Positions 8,096 to 15,181 of a stretch of 29,411 nucleotides of DNA are shown here, piece by piece. This DNA is from CAYTTA01 sp964440655 (GTDB taxonomy: Bacteria > Bacteroidota > Rhodothermia > Balneolales > Balneolaceae). The notes beneath the pieces were generated by a model that made no database searches, had not been told where the DNA came from, and worked only from the letters and a program-made list of their open reading frames with translations. Position 1 is the first letter of the stretch. The number at the start of each line of letters is the position of its first letter. The position numbers and the translations under genes are program-made. Location of the stretch: NCBI GenBank assembly GCA_964440655.1, contig CAYTTA010000030.1, positions 1 through 29,411 of the forward strand. The letters are read 5' to 3'.

Positions 8096-10525
8096 ATGTC
8101 CTTTCCCTACGCAGACATCGCCTTTCCGACCGCCGTCCGGAAGGTCTTTACCTATCAGATACCCGACGGAATGACTCTCCGCCCGGGGGTGCGTGTGCTC
8201 GTCCCGCTCCGGAAGGAACAGGTGATCGGCATGGTGGTCCGGGTACATGGCAATGAGCCCTCCTTCCGGACCCGCCCCGTGACGGAGGTGATCGATGCCG
8301 ATCCGGTGCTGAATGAAGGGATGTTGCGCCTTACCGAATGGATTCACCGATTCTACTACTGCTCCTGGGGGGAGGCGATCCAGGCTGCCCTGCCGGCAGG
8401 GCTCAATTTTGTCGCGGACAAATGGGTGAGGGTCACACCCGGTGAACCGGCCGTCGGCTTTGATCCTGCTCCCAAAGAGGAGGAGATCCTCCGGGAGATC
8501 GGAAGGGAGGGCTGCCTGTTGACCGAAGCGAGAAAACGGTGGAGAGCCGGGGGGCTGTCCGGCCCCTTCAACTCCCTGATCCGTAGAGGGATCCTGGAGG
8601 TGCTGGAAGTGCCCCGGCGGAGTCCCGAAGCCCGGACGGCACGGCACTGGACCTGGGCAGACGGAGCAGGGACGGAGGAGATCCTCCGGATCGCCGGAGA
8701 GAACCGTGGACGTCGCTGGGCGGCGGCCCTGGAGATTCTGCTTGAAACCGGACTTCCGGCGCCCCACCAGGAGCTGTTGCAGCTGGAGGGGGTGACCGAC
8801 TACTCCCTGCGGAGGATGCAGCAGGAGGGGCTGATCGTTGCGAAAGAGCTCCCTCTGGAGGAGACTCCGGCGATGGAGGACGACGGCCGGAACGGCCCGA
8901 TGGTAACCCTCTCGCAGGAGCAGCAGGAGGTCTATGACACCATCCGGGAAGCCCTGGATGAGAAAAGTTTCCGCAGCATGCTGCTCTACGGCGTGACAGG
9001 GTCGGGAAAAACCGAGGTCTACATTCACGCCCTGAGCCATCTCCTTTCACTGGACAGGGGAGGAATGATCCTGGTTCCGGAGATTGCTCTTACCCCACAG
9101 ACCGTCCGGCGGTTCCGGCGGGTCTTCGGCAACCGGATTGCCGTTCTGCACAGCCGCCTGAACGACCGCGAGCGGCATGAGGCCTGGTCGGGCCTGCAAT
9201 CGGGTGAAAAGCAGATCGTGATCGGGCCCCGGTCGGCCGTCTTTGCCCCGGTCCGGAATCTCGGGATGATCGTGGTGGATGAGGAGCATGACAGCTCCTA
9301 CAAGCAGTTTGATCCCGCCCCCCGCTACCACGCTCGCGATGTGGCCCTGATGCGTGCGCAGATGGAAGGGGCGGTGGTGGTGATGGGCTCGGCCACCCCT
9401 TCGATGGCCGCCCTGAACGGTGTCCGAAGGAAGAAGCATACGTTCCTGCGTCTCTCCTCCCGCCCCTCGGGAAAGCTGCCGAAGGTGGATGTCCTCGACA
9501 TGAAGGAGTATGGGAGGGCGATGAGAGGCCCTCTAACGGTGAGGCTCTTCGAGGAGATCCGGGAGGCTCTGGCCCGGGAGGAACAGATCATCCTGCTCTA
9601 CAACCGGAGGGGGTTCGCATCCTATCTTCTCTGCAGGGAGTGCGGCCACATTCCGATGGGACCGGAGAGCTCCGTCGCCCTCACCTGGCACAAGAACCGG
9701 AACCTTCTGCTCTGCCACTACACCGGCTATTCGAGGAGGGCCGAGAGCCGGTGCAGTGAGTGCGATTCGGAAAAGCTGGAAGCGGTGGGCAGCGGAACCC
9801 AGCAAATCGAGGAGGAGATCGCGGCGCTCTTTCCCGAAGCGAGGCTGCTTCGGATGGACAGGGACACCACCTCCGGCAAGCACAGCCACCGCCGGATTTA
9901 TGAGAGTTTCCTGAACCGGGAGGCCGATATCCTGATCGGGACCCAGCTGGTCTCGAAGGGGCTCGATTTCCCGGGGGTGACTGTGGTGGGGGTGCTGGGT
10001 GTGGAGACCGAGCTCGCCTTTCCATCCTTCCGCTCGGGCGAGCGGCTCTTCCAGCTGCTGAGCCAGGTGGCGGGTCGAGCCGGCCGCGGGGAGAGAGAGG
10101 GCCGGGTATTCATCCAGACCTGGAAACCGGATCACCATTCGGTGTTGTTTGCCGCAGAGCACGACTATCCCTCTTTTGCCAAGAAGGAGCTGGCCGAACG
10201 CAGGATGCTGGGCTATCCTCCCTTTTCCCGGATGATCGTCTTCCATTTCAGGGGAGAGTCGGAAAGGGGTACGGCCCGGGTGGCCGAGCTCTTCAGCGAA
10301 GCGGTACGGGAGGTGACGAAAGGAGCGGTCCTTGGCCCTTCACCCGCCGTGATCGAGCAGGTGAGGGGTCTCTGGCAGTGGGAGACGCATCTCAAGGTTT
10401 CGCCGGCTCTCGGTGCGGAGGCGATCGAGAATCTGATTGACCGGATATTTTCCCGATATGAGCAGCTCAGACCGAAAGGGGGCTCGTCGGTCCGGATTGC
10501 GGTGGACGTGGATGCGGTGGAGTAG
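8096..10525 (+). CDS. priA: Primosomal protein N' (replication restart helicase PriA) with one degenerate zinc site
   Basis: The 809-residue protein shows all PriA parts in order. These are the N-terminal 3'-DNA-binding domain (FPTAVRKVFTYQIPDG), the Walker A GVTGSGKT (299-306), the DEEH box (395-398), the zinc-binding insertion (about 513-556), the second RecA-like lobe (LLRMDRDTT, GTQLVSKGLDFPGVTVV, QLLSQVAGRAGRG) and the C-terminal domain. It reloads the replisome at stalled forks. In the zinc region C513, C516, C553 and C556 are present. At the positions matching the E. coli zinc-2 ligands there are G522, S525, C540 and T543, with spacing identical to E. coli. The codons read cleanly in the DNA, so this is substitution and not a frame error. 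It is divergent from purU; scpB follows after 248 bases. Confidence 0.97.
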   Translation: MSFPYADIAFPTAVRKVFTYQIPDGMTLRPGVRVLVPLRKEQVIGMVVRVHGNEPSFRTRPVTEVIDADPVLNEGMLRLTEWIHRFYYCSWGEAIQAALPAGLNFVADKWVRVTPGEPAVGFDPAPKEEEILREIGREGCLLTEARKRWRAGGLSGPFNSLIRRGILEVLEVPRRSPEARTARHWTWADGAGTEEILRIAGENRGRRWAAALEILLETGLPAPHQELLQLEGVTDYSLRRMQQEGLIVAKELPLEETPAMEDDGRNGPMVTLSQEQQEVYDTIREALDEKSFRSMLLYGVTGSGKTEVYIHALSHLLSLDRGGMILVPEIALTPQTVRRFRRVFGNRIAVLHSRLNDRERHEAWSGLQSGEKQIVIGPRSAVFAPVRNLGMIVVDEEHDSSYKQFDPAPRYHARDVALMRAQMEGAVVVMGSATPSMAALNGVRRKKHTFLRLSSRPSGKLPKVDVLDMKEYGRAMRGPLTVRLFEEIREALAREEQIILLYNRRGFASYLLCRECGHIPMGPESSVALTWHKNRNLLLCHYTGYSRRAESRCSECDSEKLEAVGSGTQQIEEEIAALFPEARLLRMDRDTTSGKHSHRRIYESFLNREADILIGTQLVSKGLDFPGVTVVGVLGVETELAFPSFRSGERLFQLLSQVAGRAGRGEREGRVFIQTWKPDHHSVLFAAEHDYPSFAKKELAERRMLGYPPFSRMIVFHFRGESERGTARVAELFSEAVREVTKGAVLGPSPAVIEQVRGLWQWETHLKVSPALGAEAIENLIDRIFSRYEQLRPKGGSSVRIAVDVDAVE

Positions 10526-10611
10526 CCGCATCATCCCTCGGCGATTCAACGGTCGGCAGCAATTCGTTTCCTCGTTTCCGTCGGAAATGGTACTTTGTGA
10601 CGGCCTTTCCG

Positions 10612-10638
10612 GCATCAACCGCATCAACCGTATCAACA
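10612..10638 (+). repeat. Short tandem repeat, three 9-base units
   Basis: GCATCAACC (10612-10620), GCATCAACC (10621-10629) and GTATCAACA (10630-10638) lie in tandem in the priA-scpB gap. It is a small array of uncertain meaning. Confidence 0.6.
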
Positions 10639-10680
10639 GAAAACAGCATCAGAAAACACAGCGGACAGGTGCGGTCATTC

Positions 10681-10716
10681 CCTCTGTAGAGGACCTTCTT
10701 TTTTACAGGATCCTCT
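10681..10716 (+). terminator. Overlapping alternative hairpins with a T-run between priA and scpB
   Basis: CCTCT (10681-10685) can pair with AGAGG (10688-10692). That hairpin is followed closely by TTCTTTTTT, a weak intrinsic-terminator shape. Alternatively AGAGGACC (10688-10695) can pair with GGATCCTCT (10708-10716) with one bulged base, placing the T-run in the loop. The two pairings exclude each other. Whether this terminates priA transcription or affects scpB is unknown. Confidence 0.3.
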
Positions 10717-10773
10717 GATTCCGTTCAAGGCTCAATCCCGCTGAATTCCCAACAACCAGCAAGTTCGGAACTT

Positions 10774-11562
10774 ATGTCTGATTACCGTTTTGTCGATGGC
10801 ACCCGGCTGGTATCGGTGGTGGAGGCGCTGATCTTCTCCAGTCCCGATCCCATCTCCTGGGAGCACATCATCGCCATCATCCAGCAGGGGGATGAGAATG
10901 TCCAGCTGGACAAGGAAACGGTGGCAGGACTCGTTGATCAGCTGAACCGCCGCTACGATGAAAACGATCTGGCGTTCCGGATCCGCGAGGCGGGCGGTGG
11001 ATACACATTTGCCACCCGGCAGCGTTTTCATCCATGGCTGAGCATTTTTCAGCATGAGAATGCCTACCGGAAACTCTCGCAGTCGGCTATTGAGACTCTG
11101 GCGATCATCGCCTACCGGCAGCCGATCACCCGGCCTGAGATCGATCAGATCCGGGGAGTCGATTCCGGCTACATTGTCCGCCAGCTTCTGGAAAAGATGC
11201 TGATCCGGGTATCCGGACGTGCGGATCTGCCCGGCAGGCCGTTGCTCTACAAGACCACCGACCACTTTTTGCGACACTTTGGACTGAACAGTGTGGATGA
11301 GCTCCCCCGGCCGCGGGAGATTGAGGAGATACTCCGTGATGATGATATGGCCGAGCAGCGCAAGCTCTTGCTGGAACGTCAGCTGGTGGAGCAGGAGGAG
11401 GATGCCGACGAAATTCTGGAAGCGTTCCTGAAAGTGAAAGAAGAGGGGAATGGGAAGGCGGTGGAAACGGAAATGTCAGAAACAGAAATCGAAGCATCAG
11501 AGGGATCTGATCAGGATTTCGATCAGGATGATGAGGAAGGAACCGGTGACGAAGAAGAGTAG
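10774..11562 (+). CDS. scpB: Segregation and condensation protein B
   Basis: This 262-residue protein is the ScpB (kleisin-associated winged-helix) subunit of the SMC-ScpAB condensin. SMC-ScpAB compacts and segregates the chromosome. Recognisable parts are VSVVEALIFSSPDPIS, the YTFATRQRFHPW strand, the highly conserved SQSAIETLAIIAYRQPITRPEIDQIRGVDS, and GRADLPGRPLLYKTTDHFLRHFG. After about residue 200 the chain becomes a strongly acidic, low-complexity tail (DQDDEEGTGDEEE at the end), longer than in the Bacillus protein. ScpA and SMC are not in this window. The last codons overlap the likely start of the pseudouridine synthase gene, suggesting translational coupling. Confidence 0.96.
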   Translation: MSDYRFVDGTRLVSVVEALIFSSPDPISWEHIIAIIQQGDENVQLDKETVAGLVDQLNRRYDENDLAFRIREAGGGYTFATRQRFHPWLSIFQHENAYRKLSQSAIETLAIIAYRQPITRPEIDQIRGVDSGYIVRQLLEKMLIRVSGRADLPGRPLLYKTTDHFLRHFGLNSVDELPRPREIEEILRDDDMAEQRKLLLERQLVEQEEDADEILEAFLKVKEEGNGKAVETEMSETEIEASEGSDQDFDQDDEEGTGDEEE

Positions 11563-12673
11563 GGATAAAAGGGAAGGTGAAGAGACGGACGGGAGCAAAG
11601 TGGAGAGAAGAGCCACACATTCCGGGCAGCCCGATGGGAAAAAACCGCGACCTGAAGGAGCTGCGCGTCTTGGAGGCCCCCGGCGACCCGGAGGCCCCGG
11701 ACGCTCCGGACGATCGCGTCAGGGCTTGGAACGTCCGGCCCGAAACTCCGGAGGCGGGGCAGAGAGGCAGGAGCGGCTGACGGGAGAGTCCGATCGGCCG
11801 CACCGTAGAGGAGGCCCGGGTCGGGAGGAGCGAGCGCGGCGTGATGGAGGAATGCAACGGGAGGAGCGACCCCGGCGGGATGCAACACCCCGACGGCAGA
11901 AAGGAGGGGTTCAGGTGGATCAGCAGCCGCATCTCCCGGAGGAGATTCGCATCAACAAATTCATTGCCCATGCCGGATTCTGTTCCCGCCGTGAAGCGGA
12001 TGAGTATATCCTTCAGGGCAAGGTGACGGTGAACGGCACAGTGATCGAAGAGCCGGGGGTGAAAATCCGGCCGGAGGACCGGGTAACGGTGGATGGCCAG
12101 GAGGTGCGTCTGGAACCGTTTGTCTACATCCTCCTCAACAAGGGAAAGGATACCATCAGCACGACGAGTGATGAGAGGGACCGGAAGACCGTGCTCGACG
12201 CCATAGAGAATGCCACCGGATACCGGGTCTATCCGGTGGGACGACTTGACCGCAACACGATGGGCCTCCTCCTTCTCACGAACGACGGAGACCTGGCACA
12301 CCGGCTGATGCATCCTTCCTACAGTGTGAAGAAGGTCTATCAGGTGGCGTCTGCCCGGCCGCTGGAGGATTCGGAGATCGGAGAGCTGATGAACGGAATC
12401 ATGCTCGAAGATGGCCCGGCCAGACCCCATCGGGTAAAGAGGGATCCGGAAGATCCCTCCCTGCTGGAGCTTACGGTGACAGAGGGGAGGAACCATCTGG
12501 TCCGCCGGATGATCGGCTATTTCGGCACAGAGGTCACCATGCTCAAGCGGATCCGCTACGGGAATCTGACCGACAGGGACCTGAGGGTGACCCGCTGGCG
12601 ATATCTCAAACAGAGCGAGATCAATGAGCTGAGACGGATGGTCAAGCTGCAGCCGCTCGATTTCGGGAGATAA
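11546..12673 (+). CDS. rluB: RluB/RsuA-type pseudouridine synthase with long Arg/Gly-rich N-terminal tail
   Basis: The chosen start is GTG 11546, preceded by a good purine-rich AGGAAGG, giving 375 residues and a 17-base overlap with scpB. In-frame ATGs at 11528 and 11531 are alternatives. About 130 residues of arginine, glycine, proline and glutamate come first and are almost surely disordered. An S4 RNA-binding domain follows (IRINKFIAHAGFCSRREADEYI), then the catalytic domain with the active-site aspartate in YPVGRLDRNTMGLLLLTNDG. The tail TVTEGRNHLVRRMIGYFG is characteristic of the family. It probably converts a 23S rRNA uridine to pseudouridine. Basic low-complexity N-termini are common in Bacteroidota members of this family; the tail probably helps RNA binding. 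The exact target (RluB or RsuA type) is not settled by sequence. Confidence 0.9.
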   Translation: MTKKSRDKREGEETDGSKVERRATHSGQPDGKKPRPEGAARLGGPRRPGGPGRSGRSRQGLERPARNSGGGAERQERLTGESDRPHRRGGPGREERARRDGGMQREERPRRDATPRRQKGGVQVDQQPHLPEEIRINKFIAHAGFCSRREADEYILQGKVTVNGTVIEEPGVKIRPEDRVTVDGQEVRLEPFVYILLNKGKDTISTTSDERDRKTVLDAIENATGYRVYPVGRLDRNTMGLLLLTNDGDLAHRLMHPSYSVKKVYQVASARPLEDSEIGELMNGIMLEDGPARPHRVKRDPEDPSLLELTVTEGRNHLVRRMIGYFGTEVTMLKRIRYGNLTDRDLRVTRWRYLKQSEINELRRMVKLQPLDFGR

Positions 12674-12675
12674 AT

Positions 12676-12703
12676 CCGGGATTGAACCGGGATTGAACCG
12701 GGA
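12676..12703 (+). repeat. 11-base tandem repeat, about 2.5 copies
   Basis: CCGGGATTGAA at 12676-12686 and 12687-12697, then CCGGGA at 12698-12703. It begins just after the rluB stop and is probably a replication-slippage product. Confidence 0.65.
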
Positions 12704-12744
12704 CGCCGGTGTGCATAAACCGCCATCCGGGGCGTTATCAACCC

Positions 12745-13896
12745 ATGAAATCCATTTTTCTATATCTGTTTCTGCTCTTTGCGGTTACAGGCCGGGCGCC
12801 TGCACAGCCACCCGTCCTGATCGACCGTCCCGACTTCCAGCAGGATGCACGGGCAGCGATCGATTCACTCTGGAACCGCAAACCGGAGGCTGCCCGTCTA
12901 CTCATGGAGCCATGGTCCGGCCGCTACCCGGACCACCCGCTCTGGACGCTCTGGGAGGGGATGGAGCTCTGGTGGGAGGTGCTCAACGACCTTCACGACG
13001 GGCGCCGTGATGAAGAGTTTTTCCGGAAAATGGAGCAGGCGGATCACCAGGCCGTTCAGGTACTGCGACGGAAGAGCGATCATGCCGATGCACTTGTGGT
13101 CAGGGCGGTTGCAAACGGCTACATCGCCCGGCACCTCTCCAACCGGAACCGATGGGTGCGCAGCATCCAGACCGCGCGTGTCGCGATGCAGGCCCATTCG
13201 GCATTGGCAGAAATCCGGCCCGATCTGGAAGAGGTCTATTTTGCCGAAGGTCTGAAGATGTACTACTCAGCCTACCTGCCGGACGCCTATCCGGTGATAC
13301 GGGCGGTCTCATGGCTGCTGCCATCGGGCGACCGGGAGAAGGGGCTGGACCTTCTCCGCAGTTCAAGCAGGGGGGCGGTGTTTGCCCGGCCGGAAGCCAC
13401 CTATTTTCTGGGAAACATCCTCCTGAACTACGAGAAGAAGTATGAGGAGGCGCTTCACCATTTTCAGAAACTCACGGAGCTCTATCCGGACAACGGGTAT
13501 TACCGGCGCCTGCTGGTACGGACCCTCTTCCTGCAGCAGCTGGATCGTGAAGCGGAGGCGGAGATCGACAGGACCCTCGACTATTGGCGGCAGCACAGCT
13601 TTTCAGACCTCAATCTTGTGAGGGAGGAACTTCTCTACTGGAAAGCGCATCTGCATTTGCGGCGGGGAGAGTACCGCTCGGCCCATGAGCTCTTCCGGCA
13701 GGGATTCCAGGCGGGCGAGGTTCTGCCGGATCGTGAAAATCGTCAGTTCCATATCCTGAGCGGCTACTACTCGGGAATTACAGCGGAATGGAGCGGGGAT
13801 CTGGAGGAAGCCAGAGGATGGTACCGGAAGGTGATCGATCTGAAAGGTGAACCCGACACCCGCAAACAGGCCCGGAAAAGGCTGGCGGAACTGTGA
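12745..13896 (+). CDS. Exported helical-repeat (TPR-like) protein of unknown function
   Basis: The protein has 383 residues from ATG 12745, chosen because MKSIFLYLFLLFAVTGRAPAQ is a clean Sec signal peptide; ATG 12709 would add 12 residues. The mature protein is all-helical by eye and rich in charged residues. TPR-like pairs can be recognised at FLGNILLNYEKKYEEALHHFQKLTELYPDN, LYWKAHLHLRRGEYRSAHELFRQGF and SGITAEWSGDLEEARGWYRKVIDLKGEP. The first half (WTLWEGMELWWEVLND, DALVVRAVANGYIARHLSNRNRW) is less repetitive. It is probably a periplasmic protein-interaction scaffold. No enzymatic motif is seen. It is followed after 88 bases by the thioredoxin-like gene. Confidence 0.75.
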   Translation: MKSIFLYLFLLFAVTGRAPAQPPVLIDRPDFQQDARAAIDSLWNRKPEAARLLMEPWSGRYPDHPLWTLWEGMELWWEVLNDLHDGRRDEEFFRKMEQADHQAVQVLRRKSDHADALVVRAVANGYIARHLSNRNRWVRSIQTARVAMQAHSALAEIRPDLEEVYFAEGLKMYYSAYLPDAYPVIRAVSWLLPSGDREKGLDLLRSSSRGAVFARPEATYFLGNILLNYEKKYEEALHHFQKLTELYPDNGYYRRLLVRTLFLQQLDREAEAEIDRTLDYWRQHSFSDLNLVREELLYWKAHLHLRRGEYRSAHELFRQGFQAGEVLPDRENRQFHILSGYYSGITAEWSGDLEEARGWYRKVIDLKGEPDTRKQARKRLAEL

Positions 13897-13914
13897 GAAC
13901 TCTCGATCTATCTC

Positions 13915-13922
13915 TATCTTGT
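13915..13922 (+). promoter_or_regulatory. TATCTTGT promoter-like box before the thioredoxin-like gene
   Basis: TATCTTGT lies 62 bases before the ATG at 13985, in the 88-base gap after the TPR gene. The same box occurs before hisS and the Omp85 gene. A matching -33 TTTG is not evident. If real, it would give the thioredoxin-DtxR-hemG genes their own transcription start. Confidence 0.35.
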
Positions 13923-13984
13923 CACGCTGCCCGTTGAAATTCAGGCAGACAGCAAACGATAAAAGTCAACGAAATGAACGATAG

Positions 13985-14500
13985 ATGATCCGAACGGGCA
14001 GGGTTTTTTTTTTACTGTTGATGATGATGGCAACGGGCATGACGTCGGTTCGGGCCCAGGAGGCGACATCTCCTCCGGCATCGGAAATAGGATGGACCGG
14101 GGTCGATCACGCGCTTCAGCTGGCTTCCGCCGGAGATAAACTGGTGCTTATTTTTGTCTATGCCGAGTGGTGCCCCTATTGCCATCGGATGTGGGAGGAG
14201 GTCTGGCCGGATGAAAGGGTCGGGGAGCAGGTGAGGCGCTATTTTGTACCGGTGCCTATCAACATCGATTCGGACGATCCGGTCCATTTTCAGGGTCACA
14301 CCTTCACGGAGTCCGAGTTTTCACGGGCGCTGCAGAATGAGAGCGTTCCAACGGTCTATTTCATGAATACAAACGGAGAAATTGTGGGCAGGCAACCGGG
14401 CTTCCTGCCCGCCGAACTCTTTGCAAGGTTGCTGGAGTATGTGGGCAGCGGCGCCTACGAAACCCAGACGTTCGATGAGTTCGACAGCGGCAATCCCTGA
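13985..14500 (+). CDS. Exported thioredoxin-fold protein with CPYC motif
   Basis: The 171-residue protein has a signal peptide (MIRTGRVFFLLLMMMATGMT, cleavage plausible after VRA). A thioredoxin fold of the DsbD-C-terminal/thioredoxin_7 kind follows. The redox motif C63-P-Y-C66 lies in LVLIFVYAEWCPYCHRMWEEVW. The cis-proline is in ESVPTVYFMNTNGEIVGRQPGF. The protein is probably a periplasmic thiol-disulfide reductase. Its redox partner is not in the window. The stop is 12 bases before the DtxR-type regulator start, so the two are very likely co-transcribed. Confidence 0.88.
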   Translation: MIRTGRVFFLLLMMMATGMTSVRAQEATSPPASEIGWTGVDHALQLASAGDKLVLIFVYAEWCPYCHRMWEEVWPDERVGEQVRRYFVPVPINIDSDDPVHFQGHTFTESEFSRALQNESVPTVYFMNTNGEIVGRQPGFLPAELFARLLEYVGSGAYETQTFDEFDSGNP

Positions 14501-14512
14501 GGATATTGAAAA

Positions 14513-15181
14513 ATGGTGCTTAGTCAGGCTGTAGAGGATTACATCAAGACCATCTATCTCCTGGAATCGGAAGGCGGGGAGGAGGGAGTCTCCACAACCC
14601 GCCTGGCAGAAGCGGTGGGCGTCTCCTCCGCCTCGGCCACCAACATGGTGAAGAGGCTGGCCAAAATGGGTCTTGTGAAGTATGAGTCCTACTATGGCAG
14701 CCGGCTCACAACGACAGGCAAAAAGATCGCCCTGGAGATCATCCGTCATCACCGGCTTCTGGAGCTCTATCTTCAGGAGGTGATGGGCTACTCCTGGGAT
14801 GAGGTGCATGAGGAGGCCGAAAAGCTCGAACACCATATTTCGGAACGGTTCGAGGACCGGATCGCGGAGATTCTGGACCACCCCACCCACGATCCTCACG
14901 GAGATCCGATCCCGGCCAAGGATGGTACGATGCCGGAGGTGGCGACCCTGCCGCTGTCGGAAGTGGTGGTGGGGGAGACGGTGATGATCAGCCGGGTCTC
15001 GGACCAGGAGCCGGAACGGCTGCGCTATCTCGACCGGATCGGCCTGGTACCGGGAGTGCGGGTTACGGTAAAGGAGAAAGAACCGCTGGAGGGACCACTC
15101 ACAGTGGTTCGTGAGGGGAACGAGAGTGTGATCTCCCACCAGGTGGCATCCAATCTTTTTGTCTTCCCCGCCGATGCGTAG
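14513..15181 (+). CDS. DtxR/MntR-family metal-dependent transcriptional regulator
   Basis: The 222-residue protein has three parts. An N-terminal winged helix (VEDYIKTIYLLE, VSTTRLAEAVGVSSASATNMVKRLAKMGLV) is followed by the metal-binding dimerisation domain (HHRLLELYLQE, EVHEEAEKLEHHISERFEDRI) and a C-terminal FeoA/SH3-like domain from about residue 150 (GETVMISRVSDQEPERLRYLDRIGLVPG). Putative ligands are D9, H80, E84, H99, E103, E106 and H107, with D127 and H129 in the linker. Glutamate at 103, where iron-sensing DtxR has cysteine, and aspartate at 9, where DtxR has methionine, point to manganese-type sensing as in MntR and ScaR. K12 replaces the MntR glutamate ligand. It lies downstream of a thioredoxin-like gene and overlaps hemG by 8 bases. 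Confidence 0.9.
   Translation: MVLSQAVEDYIKTIYLLESEGGEEGVSTTRLAEAVGVSSASATNMVKRLAKMGLVKYESYYGSRLTTTGKKIALEIIRHHRLLELYLQEVMGYSWDEVHEEAEKLEHHISERFEDRIAEILDHPTHDPHGDPIPAKDGTMPEVATLPLSEVVVGETVMISRVSDQEPERLRYLDRIGLVPGVRVTVKEKEPLEGPLTVVREGNESVISHQVASNLFVFPADA

Noticed and set aside
10437..10718. A 93-codon frame spanning the priA end and the gap
   Set aside because: It is an out-of-frame overlap with priA, and its tail is made by the short tandem repeat (repeated Ile-Asn-Arg).
11126..12496. A 456-codon minus-strand frame across scpB and rluB
   Set aside because: Its proline/serine-rich translation mirrors the Arg/Gly repeats of the sense gene; both sense genes are certain.
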